A DNA stretch of 64,000 nucleotides, from the NCBI RefSeq assembly GCF_901709675.1, contig NC_051094.1:11962501-12026500 (forward strand). Direction: 5' to 3'. The DNA is from Syngnathus acus. Lineage: Eukaryota > Chordata > Actinopteri > Syngnathiformes > Syngnathidae. The notes under the pieces were generated by a model. That model worked only from the letters and a program-made list of their open reading frames with translations. It made no database searches and was not told the DNA's origin. Within the stretch, counting starts at the first letter, position 1. Each line of letters begins with the position of its first letter. Positions 1-15,500 of the stretch are shown one piece after another. The position numbers and the translations under genes were made by a program.

Positions 1-4
1 TTAC

Positions 5-580
5 CCACCAGCAGCGTGCACCGGAGCTCGTCTGACAAGCCGCGCTCAGTAATGCTCTGCACGGAGATCCGGTAGGTGTTGGTTGCCAGATTAAGTTTCT
101 CAATAAGGGACTTAGTCCTGCCTCCGTAAGGGACACTCATTCGAATCTCTTTGTCCACCAAGACATTGTAGCCACTAATGGACCCCCGGCCGGGAGGAAC
201 CACAGGGGGGTCCCAGCCAATGATGATACTCTTGGCCAGTTGTTTAATCAGGTTAATGCGGCGAGGATAAGGCACAATGTTTTCACCGACCTCATCAATA
301 TTGACATCTAAGGTTCCCGTCCCATTGCTGGAAGAGCCCAGGAGGTCCACACCGAGGCTGCTGCTGCTGTCGTTTGGACAGCCTTGTTTACTGTCGGACA
401 GCAGGCTGCTTAGACTTGCAGTGATACCCCTGCTGACCCCGAGTCTCTGAGGTCCCAGGCTACTGTGGTTGAGGTTGCCAGGTTCTTTAGCTACTGAGTC
501 TTGAACAGAGGTTTTCTCCTCCTGTATAAAATCCACAAAATTGGAGGGGACGAGCCCCCGTTGGCCATCTAGGAGCTCTC
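5..580 (-). CDS. rimbp2: rimbp2 exon, SH3-I end, linker and first FN3 domain
   Basis: This 576-bp exon opens with [17 protein letters not shown] (end of SH3-I), continues through about 85 Ser/Asn-rich residues, then enters FN3 at [32 protein letters not shown] and [12 protein letters not shown] are FN3 strand landmarks. The exon stops at LLVG, where human RIMBP2 reads LLVGKDVVV; positions 1-4 are the donor GTAA. Confidence 0.97.
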
Positions 581-3500
581 CTAAAATCCAAAATGGGAAA
601 TAGACGGTTGGTAATTCTGGGTACGATTCAGAAAGAATAAACTATATGAGGCACCAGACCTTCATAAAAGCCATCCTCATCCATTGTTCCGTAAACGTAG
701 AGGTACTTTCCTGCCACCAGGGGGAGCTCTGCTTCTGGATGCTCATTTGGCCCATCATAAGGATTATAACTAGCACAAAAGCACAAAATAGTCATCAACA
801 GTCTTAACCTGTGAAACATACTATAAATGGATTTACCACAAGAACAACAATTATATTTCACACTAAAAGGTTAATTGATAGAAAAATAATAAACACACAT
901 AATTATTAGCAAAGACACAGCATTGATGAAAAAGAGGAACTACCTATCCTATATTTTGGCCAAGTCTAATTAATGGTAATAGTAACATTACAATCATAAT
1001 GTATCCTGGCAGACATGGCAATCACATTTCAGGCCACTGAGGAAAAAAATGGAAAGGATACAACATGAGGTGGGGGGGTGATTTGACAATGTGACAGGCA
1101 ATCTGTGATTGCCGTGGACCAGGCCAGAACTGTTGAAAAAATGCCCATGGCAGTCACAGTGCCCATATGAAACCTAGTCAACCGTACTAAAATGGGGTCA
1201 ACAAAACAAAACTTGACAGTACATAATAGAGCCTAATAATATTCTGAGGTGGTCCATAGTCTCTCGGGATGCAGATGTATTTATCACTTTGTCCCGTGTT
1301 TAGTGCACGTTCTGCCACCATTTTACCATGCCATGCTTCATTCAACTACAATCTGACAAGACCCTCGTGGTCTGTAAAGGGGTATAAGGGAGCGTCACTC
1401 AAGTCTGCTGTGGTAATAAATATGATATCTGGCGTCAACGTTTAATCTGTCAAGTCCCTTGACTGAATGTGAAAAACATGTCAGACCTCGATCACAAAGT
1501 GAGAAGGTTGAGGGACACCATCAGAATGTGATGGGCCAATAGGAAATCTACAGACATCCATGGTTAAATGTAGTGTGCCTTTGATACCAAGATATGAATA
1601 TGGAGGAAAAAATGGCCAAAACACCACAGTTCCCTACGTTTCAGTGCCGTGGCCACCGGGCACATAGTGTAAACTTAGCAAGTGTTTGTAAATGATAATT
1701 TTCCACCAGATAAGGCCCTCAAAGTGACTTATACTGACTTCCACATTCACCTAACTGGGGGTTGAGTATCTGGCTCTTTTTTTGTTTGTTTTTTAATCAG
1801 GTTCCTTTTTTTGCTTTTGTAATTGGCATTCTTGACTATGCCCTATTGTTCCCTTCAAACTCTCTGAATGTTTTCTTTTCCATTTTAAACATACCTGTAG
1901 CGAGCAATACACAGACGGACCTTCCCTGTAAACCGCGGTTTCGATCGGGTGCTGGAACCGAGCTCTTTGTCCATCTAGAGAAAGAAAATACAGTTCTTTC
2001 AAAGACATTCTCAAATTGATCAAATATGTCAGTCAGTGGGTTATGAAGTAATAAAACAAATAACTGACGGCTGAGCTGTAAAGGCCAAACACTTCCAAAA
2101 TATAGAAACTAGAACTGTGGAAATGCCTGTTTGCCTCACAAACATTGCCAGGGTACGTTAAGTGACGTACAGTGGTGGAATTGCATTCAACTCAACTGTT
2201 GTCCCTCTCCTTCATTCACTGTCTACATTTACGCAACTGGATAATACAGAACACACTCAAAAACCTCTGAGAGAAGCGTCCTTGCTGAGCTGCTGCCCCG
2301 ACTGCGAGTAAGGAATGTTGGCTTGACAGAGAGGAGCTCCGGTTTGTCTCCGCCAGTCTGCAATGGACGAATGAACTCCGATATCAAAGTTCTGCTTGTC
2401 GGAGTCTCACCGCCTGTGGATCATACAAAGCATGTCATCACGTCTCACATCCGAACAACGGAGCTGAAATCAAGAGAGCAAAAACTAATAACTCCATCTT
2501 AGGTAGAGAACTGCAATAAATTAAGGTCGATTCCAGTCAATCAGATACTGTAGGGCATTTACATGACGTTGATATATTTGCAGAGCATGACAGCATTCAT
2601 TTTCTTACTGTAAAGATCATAATAATGATCACCTTTGCCTATGGGGGCTGCCAATCCATTTAGAAGCTGGGACAGGGATTTGTTGGGAGAGGCGGGAGAT
2701 TCACACACTGTCAAAGATTCAGTGCTGAGGATGTCAAAGCCCGCCTGCAGACGAAACTTCTCCAGCTCTTTGGACAGCAGGTTGAACTGCTCGCTCTGAT
2801 TCCGACATTTCTCCTCTAGCTCACGCACTTTGGCCTGATGTCGATGAGGGCAAAGGGGACAGGTATGAGATTGAGAAGAGGCAGAGGTAGCAGTAGGATG
2901 GGAAACAAACAAACGAAAAGTTATGAAATGTACAGGTTGTCATTGTTTGTACATTGAGCCACAATAGCTGCAATAGACAATGGAATATGGATAAAGAATA
3001 TGGACAATTATTGAAAGATGAAAACAAAATGGTGATGCACACATCACGACCGTCCATAAATTAACAACTTTTCAGTCTAACATGCATACAGTATATGGAA
3101 AAAGGTGGATTCATTATTTTAAATCACACAACATACAGGCAAACAGAACCACCATTTTAGGTGCTGAAGCCTTATTTTCTGGCTTGCATAATATTTGACC
3201 TCACAATGTGAAAGCAAAGTGCTGTGAATGCCATTTTAACCACTATGGATGGTTTTGTTGTTGCCCATACAGTGATGCTACCACGGTAGTTCCATGCTGT
3301 TATGTATGAACTGGAAAGAGAAGTACTAGTTTACATCGACATGCAGCTGTGTGCACTTGTGGTCAATAAGCACTATACAACACATGCAACAATCATTGAT
3401 TATATATATATTGATTGCCACTACACAACGGAGGATTGGGATCCTAGGCTTTTACTTTTAGGCACTTCATTAGATGCATCATATGAATCTGATAAGATCC

Positions 3501-6500
3501 AATAAATCAAATGACAGTCTTCATTTTGTACAAAGATGCTGTAATGCTTACATCAATTCAGCAAAAAAGCTGTCAGAACGATGCAGTGCAGATCAACACG
3601 TATTCACTCCATTAATGCCTATTGTTTCATGCATAGCTCTTCTATTGGATCTCATTCGACCGTGTAGGTGTACCTAATGTTGCTGCATGTGAGGTCACTG
3701 ACGTCAGCCAACCACGTTTTTACTTTATGCAGGCTATGAAAGTTTTATTTGTTGAATCTTTTCATCAAATATTAAGGATTATAGGATGAATATTTCTCTA
3801 TGATCAATGCAAAGAGAAGTCTTGTTTATACTGTCAGTCATGTTCCAGAGGATTGTGTGTGAGTTTTCTTTGATAGCCAGGAGAAACGCGAGGTGGGTGG
3901 ACAGCAAGACCCAAGGAGAGGAAGCACACAAAACCAAAATCCTCCTAAATATAACCAATATATGTGTTTTTGTGTTGGATTGCACCTTTATTTCATAACT
4001 AGCTGTTAATCAATTTCTACTAACAAAGAATAAACTGATATGCCTCCACTGATAAAGGAAAATATGTTAAAATATCCAACACAGCAATAAAACAATTATG
4101 AAATACCTGCATGCTGTCCAAGTGGTTCTAAGCATCAACAGTGACACAGTAAAAAGAAAAACAAAAGAGAGAAAATAAATCATTCATGCACATATTAATA
4201 GAAAATCAACAAGAACATTAACCTAAATTTTAGAAAAACAGTGAGCACAGCATGACTGTCTGGTAGTAGAGTGTATGAGCAATTGACCAACCATTATATT
4301 GACTTCACAGAGTCTGCTAGAGTATACGTCAACTACACAAAGGCCCGCCCCTGAGCCCAGAAGCTCACCTCTAAAAGATGGACAGCACCCTCATGTTCCT
4401 TTTTAGCCTCAACCTGAGCCTGGAAAGAAAAGATACAGTATTTCAGATCAGGTCAGCTTGATTGGAATTTCTTTTCTACTCTGTGGTGTTGAGTGATAAA
4501 ATGACTACAAATGCATTATTTACTTTCACCGTTCCTGGCGAAATAATTTGGATTTTACTCTTGCAATATTCACAAAATAAAGTATGTTTTCTTTTAAATG
4601 GATTCAAGTCCAGGCAGTGATTGCAAGTCCAAATGCACTTTCAATCACCAGCCGCAATGTTAGCAATAGTTGCAAAATATAATAACATCATTCTTTTTCC
4701 AAGAATAAACCACAATAATCCTTTTTTCCTATCTATATAAGAATGCCACATTTGTTTTAGAGGTTCTGATTAGATTAAGTAGTTATACACAAGGAAGGTT
4801 TAACACCTTCGCTTAGTTCAGTGGGCCGTCGGCACATGCTCGTATCATCACAACATCCCGTTTCAGCTAGGTTGTTATCGTTTCAAAAAATGCAGTTTTT
4901 GGTGGCTGGATTTTTAGTGCATCCCTAAATTGAACCCATGCTGCCTGTCAAGTGAACCATTAAAGTGTTACTGATGGTGCAATGATTACACCATCGGTAA
5001 CGATAGCAAATAACCAAAAAACCACAGCAACATTGTTTTTCATTCATGACTTTAAAATTTGGACAATTTCCAGACTACATTAGTCTTGAAAATGATTTGA
5101 AAGTGCATTAATGGGTTGCCACAAGTTATCTTCCTGTCACGACTCATCCCCAGTTGTATTCTTATGTGTCGGTTGTCATGGTTTCTCTCCGCATCTGTGT
5201 ACTCGCCCCTCCCTTCCTGTGTCTACTCACAATCAATGTACTAATCACAGTCACCTTCCTCTCGTTACCTGTCTCTTATTTAAGTCCTGTCTGCGTGTCA
5301 CTCCCTTTCGGATCGTTGATGTCTTTTTGTCTCGCGTCTTTGTCGGTCAGTTCCGTTTCTGTTATCCAGTCTGTCGGTCAGTCCTGATGTTTGTTTTATT
5401 AGGAAGTTATGTTAGTTTGCTGGTTCTGTTGGTTTGTCCCCTCATCCTCCATTCTAACTCTTTTTTTTTTTTTTCCTCTATAAACCCTGGTCCAAGCAGC
5501 ATTTGGTCGCCCTGCTCCATTCCAATCCATGACACTTCCTTCAGCCTGTTCATGCTCAAAAAGGTCTGATGACATGCTAGTTAAGTCAACAGTTTTATCC
5601 GTTTCAAATGTACTGTGCTTCCATCACTGTTGTGCCACAGCATAATTGTTTCATTTGCCATGTGGAATGGATCCAACTCAGTTTGCTTTGTTGCCAAAAG
5701 CAAACAGCACCCAGGACGTTTGCTACCCTATACCAACAATTTGATTGAATCGGAACTCCAATTCATTTACTGTCTTCACAAGTGCACAAACACAGCATTG
5801 CCAAGGGGAAAACAAACTAAACTTCAAGTAAAACAGACTGAAGACTGTTCAGTTTTTAGAGCATGGTTGACACTTTGCATTCAAGCACCACTCGGCTGAA
5901 AATAACAATGAAGTGCCTGACAGCACTTACTAATGCACATTTTTAATGTACTTTGCTAAAGGCAGGTTGGTCTTCATATAACTGAACTCGGAGATTTAAT
6001 TCTGCTGTGCTTTAGTTCACTCCACGTTTGAGACAAGAAAAAAACTGGTTCTGCAATTATACAGTGGACTCCAGATGTCAGCCATGACAAGCAATTTAGC
6101 TGTAATTTCTTATTCTTCTGTAATGTTAACAAGAGCAAATGAGTAAACCTGTTCTGACCATTAAAGCCTTAATCAACAAAAAGAATGGCTGACAATAATG
6201 CAATTGTGTTGTCGGTGGTGTTGTGCTCGCATATTTAAGTTGATGATAATTAGGGTATTTACAAACCATGAGATGATTTAAAACTGTGACGGGGAAAAAA
6301 AAAAAGAATTTCTTTTAAGAACTGGGAACATCTGTTGAGAGAAAATATGACAGCATATGTTGACTTAACACTTTCATGAATCTATTTTGCAGGCAATTAA
6401 TTTAAGAGAATGCAGAGCGTCTGAAGGCAGATAAGGCAGTAATGAGCTTCTGCTAATGAGAGAAAACGCCGCCTGCAAGTGGCTGACTGTGAAGTCAGCA

Positions 6501-9500
6501 CGACACTACAGCAACAACACTGAGCTGTGCAGACAGAACCGGTGACAATTCTTATCACGTTCACACTATCAACAATCTCAGCCTTTGCTCCACTCGCTTT
6601 GACATTAAAGTCAGCTCCAGTGCACAAAAAAAAAGAACGGCTAAGTACCAAAACTGCCTTGGCTAGCTAGCACTTTGGTCTAAGCAGGCCTCTAAAAGGT
6701 GTCATAACTACTTTCCAATTGTAGTGCACGATTTGCTTGTGACAGACAAGAGTGCTCGTGAAATATTACAGAAAAGATTAGGTAGGGAAGAGAGAGCTGA
6801 GGGATGGGGGCTCAGTGGACAGTCGTGCCAGGGATGACAAATTGTTGGAAAGATGCCTGGTGAGAGGACTCTTTCAGTTGACTTTCACTTTTATTGTAAC
6901 GTATCACAACCTCAGCTCTAACGAAAAAGCTTGTTGAATCTCATCACTAACACTGACTGAGCAAACAAGAACAGCCGTCAAGATGTCTGCAGCTTTTACC
7001 TTGGAACAACCTGACTTCTCTTACCTTCTGAAGCAGGTCAATCTCCTGCTGCTTTGCATTGAGTACAGCCAAGGCCTGCTCATGCTCCAACTCGAGCTGC
7101 TGCCTCCGCTCCGCAGCCTCACGCATATGCTGTCCGCAGGGGATGAGAGGTTGGAGAACCAGGGAGGGAGAGGGATTGTGTGGGAGGGCATAAAGACGGC
7201 TAATGTTAGTGCTATTAAGAGCCAATGCAAAGTGCATCCCCGGTCTTCACTCTTCGTTTCCACTCAATGCAAGTGTTACATGTGCCCTCGCTGGTTAACA
7301 GTGTACTGACCTAATTGACACCCTGAAGGATGAGCGCAACGCAGACTACAAACTGCAGTTCCCTCATAAATTATGTGTGAATTCTGAGAGATGTTGTTTC
7401 CGAGCCAGAACGCCAAACGAAAATCATTAAGGACGATGATAATGTCGCTTGATCCATGACAGCATATCAGGCTGCAAGACGGATGACATCAGAGTAATCG
7501 TTTTGAGGTGATGCTACGGCTTTTCTGGCTGTGATGGTGCGCTTTATCTCATTCTGTAAAAAAGCCCAATATTATGTAACCGGAACTCTTCAGTGTGTGA
7601 GCTGAGAAAAGTAAGAGCTCACTCAGCCTGAGTTGGACTCGATGATACTGTTATTGAGCAGGAGAGCAAAGAGAAGCAGCTGTTTAATTACAACAGCTTT
7701 AGTGCAAATGCTTATCTCTTAGCATTCGCACTGAGACTTTGCTTGACGGTGCCCCAGAGTTTAACGTATAGCTGACCTGTGCAGCTGGCCCTGTGACCCA
7801 CTTGCAATCGATCCATGGTGTGGTACAGTGTTGGGCCGCTGAGAAAGCTCATCTCTCAGCGTTCACAATGTTTATCACAGCAATCGCTATGTGACAGTAG
7901 TCTACACCAAGTGATCAGCAGCACTAATAAGATCAATGGATGGGACATATGGATGAGGACAAAGACATGGATACACATCAAGCCAAGTTTGCTTCCCCCT
8001 TTAGGTAACACAATGCTTGTCTGAAGTTTCATTACTTCCAATCTAATTTGTATCATCAGTAGGTTACATGAAAAAGGTGAGCAAATTCCAAATTCAAACC
8101 AGTGCGCCACCGTGCTGCCGGAGTTCAATACACCTGTCATCCATTCATATGCCCCGTCGAGTGAACGTATGTGACACTATCAAGTGAAAGAAGCCAATGA
8201 CACACGCGTGCCAGTAGAAGCTCAAGGATAATGTGTGTCTCGGTGATATTATCATCATGGGGGGTGACCCAGTCTTGCTATTGGACTCCGCCTCATGCAT
8301 CAATCACATTCCACACAATTGTGGTCTAATAGCCAGGTGAGCATTCATGTCTGTACGCATTCCACCAATGAAGAAGTATTCAGAACGAGATGAACAACTC
8401 TGCTTCCCGGAAAGACGTAGCTGTGTTAATTCTAGCGGGGGGAGAGGCAAGTGGGAAGAGGGGGATGGGGAAAGCATGGAATAGAGGGGAGAAAGTCCTA
8501 GGCTCTAATCTTTCACTTCCAGCACGACACTCGGAGGCAACAGACATGTCAGGGACGTTAGATGGCCAGAAGGATATGTATAGCACATTAGGGAGCTGGC
8601 AAAAGGTTGCATTCTCTTGAATTGGGAACCCGAAGAAGATATTCTCGTAGCCATGGAGCTTCTATTCTCACCTTGAGCACCTGCTCTAGGTTCTCCAGTT
8701 TGCCTTGGAGCTGGTTTCTCTCCCACAGGGCTAAATCTCTCTCCTGCGTCACAGCACCAAGCGTATCTTTGAGTCGGGCATACTCAGACTTCACCTGTGT
8801 ACACAAAACAAAGCGAGAATAAATACAAAACTGAAAATCTGTCACAGATTATTTTTAATAATAGATCATAATGCAGAAGTATTCTAACAAAGGCATGGGG
8901 GAGATACTATATGTCAACATTAGTTCCGAAATGCCATCCAACATATTTCAAGATGGAAAAAACATTTTAACTCAGACACTTGAACACACAACTTCTCTAT
9001 CAATGGTCTTACAGAAACATGGGACTCTTGAGACCCCCAATAAGTACCAAGGTGAATGGGTTGTGCAGTCATTTTCAGAGCAGACACAAATTTCTAATAA
9101 ATCCTCGTGGGAAAGTAAATCACAAACAAAAGCCAGGGAGAGTACAACAAGCAACCTGAAACAATCATACAATTGTGTCATATGTGAACTTAACAAGGTC
9201 ATCTTCCGAACCATGTTTGGAGAAACTGTTTAAGTAGCAACATGTAATCCAGTCCCAGGACAGGTGCTCTCTGCTTGGTGTCTTGCTCTATTCAGAAGTT
9301 AATAGGAATCACAGCACTTGTTTGGAATCAAGGCTCGCAATGTGCTTTTCTCATAATCAGCCACGATGATAACAATTCAGAGGCAGCTGCATCAAGAGCT
9401 GTCCTGAGAGGACATCAATAACCAGCATCCCACTCTTTTGCAACCCTAACAGCAACTATCTGCCAATAAACTCCTTCATGTAATTGCCTTACTGCCCATG

Positions 9501-12500
9501 GAGACTGAGCGTTTTTGTTGATTTAGTAGCTGAGTTTTGTGTACTCACTGTAAAAGCCTTTTAAGGTCATCGGGACGAAAGAGGGGTGAATGTTTTCTTT
9601 TTTTTTAATATATAATCAGAGGATCTGTTTGCGTCCCACATCAGACACAGGCACTATCATACCATCGCTAGAAAAATGAATTCATTTGGAAACCGCTTAA
9701 ATAAATTGACATTTAGCAAGGCAGATGTACACCAAATTCTGAAAATTAGACCAAAATCTTCCACAATCCACTTAAGCAAACTGATGTTAAATTCTTACTG
9801 TTCTTTTGTTCAAAATGGATTGCTTCTTTAAAATATTACACTTGACTGCTTTTTAGGCGGTTGTGAAGACACTACCCAAACTGGCAGACTCTCACTTTTA
9901 TGCATGCAAGTTCAACATCGGCTCATTTAAAATCAGATATGACAGCAAAGTGTGCAACTTGGTTGTCGGCTCTTACCCTCTCATATTCGGATGATTTATG
10001 ACTGCCGCTGAAAAACTGGAGGCTTAAGTGTGTGTTCTCCTGGAAAAACTCATGAAGCTCATTCTCCTATGCATAAAAAGGCAGAAGAAAAATTGGGTTT
10101 AGGCCACCATATACTGTATGTGTATATATATATATATATATAGCGCACTGCACTCAGACGCAGTTATTATATTATACTGGTGATACTGGTTATTGCACAT
10201 CTTGATGGAGTGCTCAGTGTTTTCTTGTACTCTTAATTGCATTATTGTAAGACTGTTTAATATTCTCAGACTTAACTTTCAGGGATAGCAATTAGCCAAG
10301 ATTGTGCCTGTAGGCAACTCCTCGCCTGCGGAAAACTTCCTCATGCACAAACACACAAGCACACGTGTACAAGTTGTTTAATTTTGGCTATTGTTCTCCA
10401 TGGCATTTATTATTGTTAACTGCTGCCTTGCACAATACAAATTATCATTTTAAAATAAGCCAAAAACCAAGAAAGGTGGAGTCATATCAAGAACGCCTCC
10501 GGGGTTTTAAATGGGGACTTGACAGATACATTGGGGGTTTGAGAAAATAATTTATATTTGTGATTTAGAATCTCCGCAAAAAATGCTGGAGGTGCTACAC
10601 AGATTTTCGACGCAGCTATTCCCCCCAGATCCCCCCCCATACATAACGTGTCATCCATGATCTTGACATTAAAAGTAAAAAAAAAAAAGATCTTCAACTT
10701 ACTTTTGCTTCTCAAACGCTCAGTGTATTATGTATATACTGACATTTAGGATCTGCTTTTCCATGAATTATAGAAGCCTGAATTTGGATTCAGCCTCCAT
10801 TAATTTATAATATAATAGCTTCAAAACCCAAATTAGATTGCCATATCTTTTCATAGCCATTGATCCCTCAATTAGAGGCAGCACGCTGTAGATTGCAAGC
10901 TAAGCCACCAGAGCTTCAGACAATTCACAAAAAAACAACAGCGATAACAAAGACCACATAGTGTTGCCTCTCAGAGTAAGCGTTCTTGCAGTTGGTTTGC
11001 CCTCCAAAGCTTTGACGGTTACACATTGTAATCTTCCAAAAATACACATTTTGAGGGAGCAATTCCTGCGTTATCTATCAAAATGGCAAATGCATTGAAG
11101 GAATCTTCTGGAATGTACGACAAAAACATTTGTGTCATCTATATTAGTCCGTGTAATCACTTGAATAATAAATGCAATGCAATTAGTGTATTGGTGGAGT
11201 TGCTCCTTATTGTTTATTGAAGTGTGGGTTATGTCTAGACATGGCCTGACTCAGCTTGGTGGACCACAGATGTGTACTTAATGTCAACCAGACTGACGGA
11301 TGACTCAGTGGTGCCATTTAACACACCAATAAAGCAAACACTCTGTTCTCTTCTCTCTCTCTCACAAGATGCAGCCGCCTCACCTACTGATGCTCTGTAC
11401 ACACATTCAACACACATAAAAACGACCCCATTTTATCCATTGCCTTGACCAAGGGAGTCTGTCTGTTAGGCAAGCATTGTAGAATATGATCAATCATAAA
11501 GTGTAAACTGTGAAAATGCATGCCATGAGGCTTATATAAAAGCGCTGCCAATCACACTTTTAACAGAAGGCGTTGTGTTGTGCAAACACCTCGACGCTGT
11601 TGAAGGAAAGAGGAACAAGCCAGCAGGCCACCAGAGCGCAACGTGACAGCACAGAGGAGCGCTGCACTCCCTCGACTTGTTGACTTTCTGCTGTTTGCCT
11701 CTATTGATATTTGATTAGCGCAGTACATATTCAAGTGTCACTTGCAACGTTGCTATGGTAAGAGCTGAGACGTGCTCGGCTGATGGACTAGAGCTGTACC
11801 ACGAGGGTGAAGGTACCAGATGGCAACGCCTGCGTTGACTGTCGAGTGACGTGGACATCAACTTGTTAGAACAGACATGATGACGTAAGTCCTCTAAAAA
11901 ATTCATTCAATACTTCACACTTCTGAGATCTACGTATTTCAACACCACTCAGAGTGTAGCTACACATTCCATCGCGGTATTTGTCCCTTTTCCCCAAAGT
12001 TCTTTTCATCTCGTTTTGAAGGAAATGTTGCAAAATATTGCATAAACTCTCACAAGCAGAACGTCCTCATTTCAAGATCTGTAGCAGACCTTAAAAAAGA
12101 AACAAGTATTGTCAAAGACCTACAAATGGAGTAAAGCAGAGGTGCGACTGAAGTAATTCATTAATTAATCAAATTAATCAGTGATTACTTATAATAACTG
12201 ATTCATCATTAAGCTACTTTTTTTAATTGTCCACATCAATAAATATTATCCGATTTCTGTAGTCCTCGTCAGCAGACTGATTGATTTGATTTGACTGGAA
12301 AACGATGATCAATATTTTGGACATTTTTCTGACACATTACAGACGAAACCAATGAATCATAATATATGCTTGTGCATTTTTGCAGTTAATTTAAAAGAAG
12401 GTCCAGTTTTTTTAAGAAAGGGACGGAAATTAAAAAGTGTTTCTTAAAATATTTCGATTAATTTACAAATCAATCGACAATTTAATTGATTTTTAAAATC

Positions 12501-15500
12501 ATTATTAGCTATTGCTCGAGAGCAAATTATTGAAGCTGGTACTGGTACACATAACTGTTTGGCATTTAGCACCATTTGCACACCCTGCCTTCTGATAATG
12601 CTGGACATATTACTCCTCAAATGTAATGTTAGATATTTGCTAGATTACAGTATTGCTGTCTATAAGTTGTAATGTAATTAAAAAACACGTGTCCGTTAAT
12701 TTATCTGAGCAAGCTGAGTAAAAAAAAAAAAAGAGCAATTTATGCTGTTGAGCTGAACTGTTGCTGTATTTATAGCATTCCCATTGTTTTCGAAGCATAT
12801 TGTTGTGATTGATTGAGGATGTCTGCACCACTCGAAGAAAGCGTTTAGAGAGGGTGACAAAAGAAGAATAAGTCAGGGCAAACTTCAGTTTGCACAAAAC
12901 AGGATGTGACTTTACTGTCAAGTCGAAGCGCTTTCACTCATCTTCAGTGCTCTGCTGTGTGTTTGTGCGGCGCTACTCAAAAGCTCAGTGTAGGAGGAGA
13001 TAAGTGCTGTACTGGCAAACAACCTGCATGCCATTTGGGGACAGTTTGTCCTTTGGGGAGCGCGCTCCGTGTGGCCTCGGTGGGCTGACAATGGGCAGGA
13101 GGGGAAGTGCAGCTGTGGGCTGAGAATGTGAGAGCAGCGCTGTAAGGAAAATACTGCTAATGGAGTGATAAAGAACCACATACAATGAGAGCTCGTCAAA
13201 AGAAGAGAGCCTTGACAAGAAGGGATGAATTCATAAAGTGTTATTTAAATCAGTGCTAAATATCCCCCAGCTCTATGCTTCTCCTGCTTCTTCATCTTAA
13301 ACATAATTAACTTTCGAATGTGGACTTATACTGTATCAACGTAAACAACAGCAGTGAATTCAACCAGGAACCATGAGACTGTTGGGACCAAATTTTAAGA
13401 TCCACTTTTGAAGCATTAAAGCAGCAGTTAGTCACCTTCTCTCTTAAACTGGAACATAAAATCCACTTTATCCACTGTGTAATATAAAATAATAATAACA
13501 GAAAAATCTCTTCTATCTATCTGCCACATGGGATTGACGTAACTGCAGAGGCGAAAGCCCAAAGATCACATTATGTTGTTTATTATGTTGTGGTGGAAAG
13601 AAATCATTATTCACAGTAACACTCCTCTCAATAAAAAACATCCAACTAACTAAGCTGTGTAAAATCAAAATGGGAAGGTGACTAGATTCAACTGGTGGTA
13701 TCCAGTCCAATAAAACAATTCTAACAAATATATTATGAGAAATATAGTGTTTCCTACTTGACACAATGAAACTCATCACAAAATCTGCAAAATTATTTTT
13801 TTGCCATATATATATCTATAAGTAGCATCCAACCGGAAAAAACATCACTCGGCGCCACTGAGTCTGAAAAATATTTTTGCTGACACCATGTCCTTTAAGA
13901 CATATCATTTAAAATATGACAGCATACACTATTGTTATGCTATAAATAACAAGTATTGCGTTGTATTTACTAAACACAAACGACAACAGAAAAAACACAA
14001 CACTTACACATACAGCTCATCTGCGTCGTAGCATCAAATATTCTGATTTAATTGCTACCGTTTGTCACATTCTGTCATCACCACCTAAGAATCAAGCTCT
14101 CATTAGAAGACAGTGAAACGGAATCATTTTCCGCCTGCATCCTTTTACTCTGAGGCTGGGGTGCTTTCTTCACTTACCAAAGTCTGACATGTTTGATTTT
14201 TTTTCTTCACCTCTGCCTCAAGCGCTTCACACTCCTTTCTCTTGGCGCTGATCTCGGTCTCCTAGAAGTAAAGAGATGAAAACATCAGAGGGCTTGGGTC
14301 TATAACAGAAGCTTCCGGAGAGAATGGGAAGTGAGGGCAATGTTAAATACTAACAAATAAATAATAGAATATAAAATGAAAACTCTGCACATTTTCTTTT
14401 TGTTTCTTTCTTTCTTTCTGTTGTATACTGCATCCCATTACCAGATATGAACTCAGAAAGCGAGACCACACCTAATATCTCCTGTTGAATTCATTTCATC
14501 ACGTGATGGCGTGATCTTAAGTGAAACGTCTTTCACCTCTTTCCACAACATAAATATGCCTCACTTTCATATGGAGGATGACTTGCTTGGATGTGTCAGC
14601 ACCATATGCTTTTCTCAGGTGTGGGCTGCAAATATGACTGAGTGCTCATTCCTGCTATAAGGGGGCCACAGCAACACACACACAGACACAGACACACACA
14701 CACGTGGGCACTTGCAGAATCAAATACACTTCAATGAAAGGTCCTGCATCTGTTTGTTCCTCCTCTGTGCCAGCTCCATTCAATAAAACGGGGAGCACAA
14801 GGTCAGAGAACAGGGCGAGGAGGATGCATGAGGTTCAACCCTTTAATGTTCTATAATTCATCGTAATTTCCCTTTACGCAACAAAAAGAATGGATAGTTT
14901 TCATCATTAATCATAACTCTATACACGTAAGCACAGCCATACACACATCGACTCTGCTTTTTTTCTTGGTTTGTTTTCCCATTTAGATGACTTACAATGT
15001 AAGGCAATAAAGGGCAACCGCAGCTCATTTTGAGGGACTTTTAAGGATTAAAGCTTGCGAAGAGGAGAATGAAAAACTGAATTATATCTAACTTGAACTT
15101 AAATGCAAAATACAATTATTTTGCTGACAGATGTTCCCACAACTCAGGGGGATTATAAACAGCTAAACAACACAATCTAATCAAAAAGTACCCATGTGTA
15201 CACTACAAGGCGCCATTATATCGAAACTAAATGACGGAGAATTACATAGTGTCTCCCCAGACCGACAGCTTGTCGTCTCCCATGTGGCCTGGTTTCCAAT
15301 GCGAACAGTCTCCACAACCAGACGGCATCATCATCAATACCAATGTGCACATTGAATCTCGTATTCATAATTGCGTCCACAAACACACAGCACTCAGGCT
15401 TTTGGAGACACGATTGTTCCGAACACATTTGCAAGAGCACAATTAAAATTCCCTCTGATGAAAGATTCAAATGGCTGTCATTGTGAGTAATGAGCTCCTG

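Noticed and set aside
1762-2023. Opposing 85- and 76-codon frames
   Set aside because: Shadows of the 80-bp rimbp2 SH3-start exon; the true frame differs from both.
5111-5569. 152-codon plus-strand frame, Cys/Ser/Leu rich
   Set aside because: It coincides with the solo LTR and has the composition expected from its pyrimidine-rich strand.
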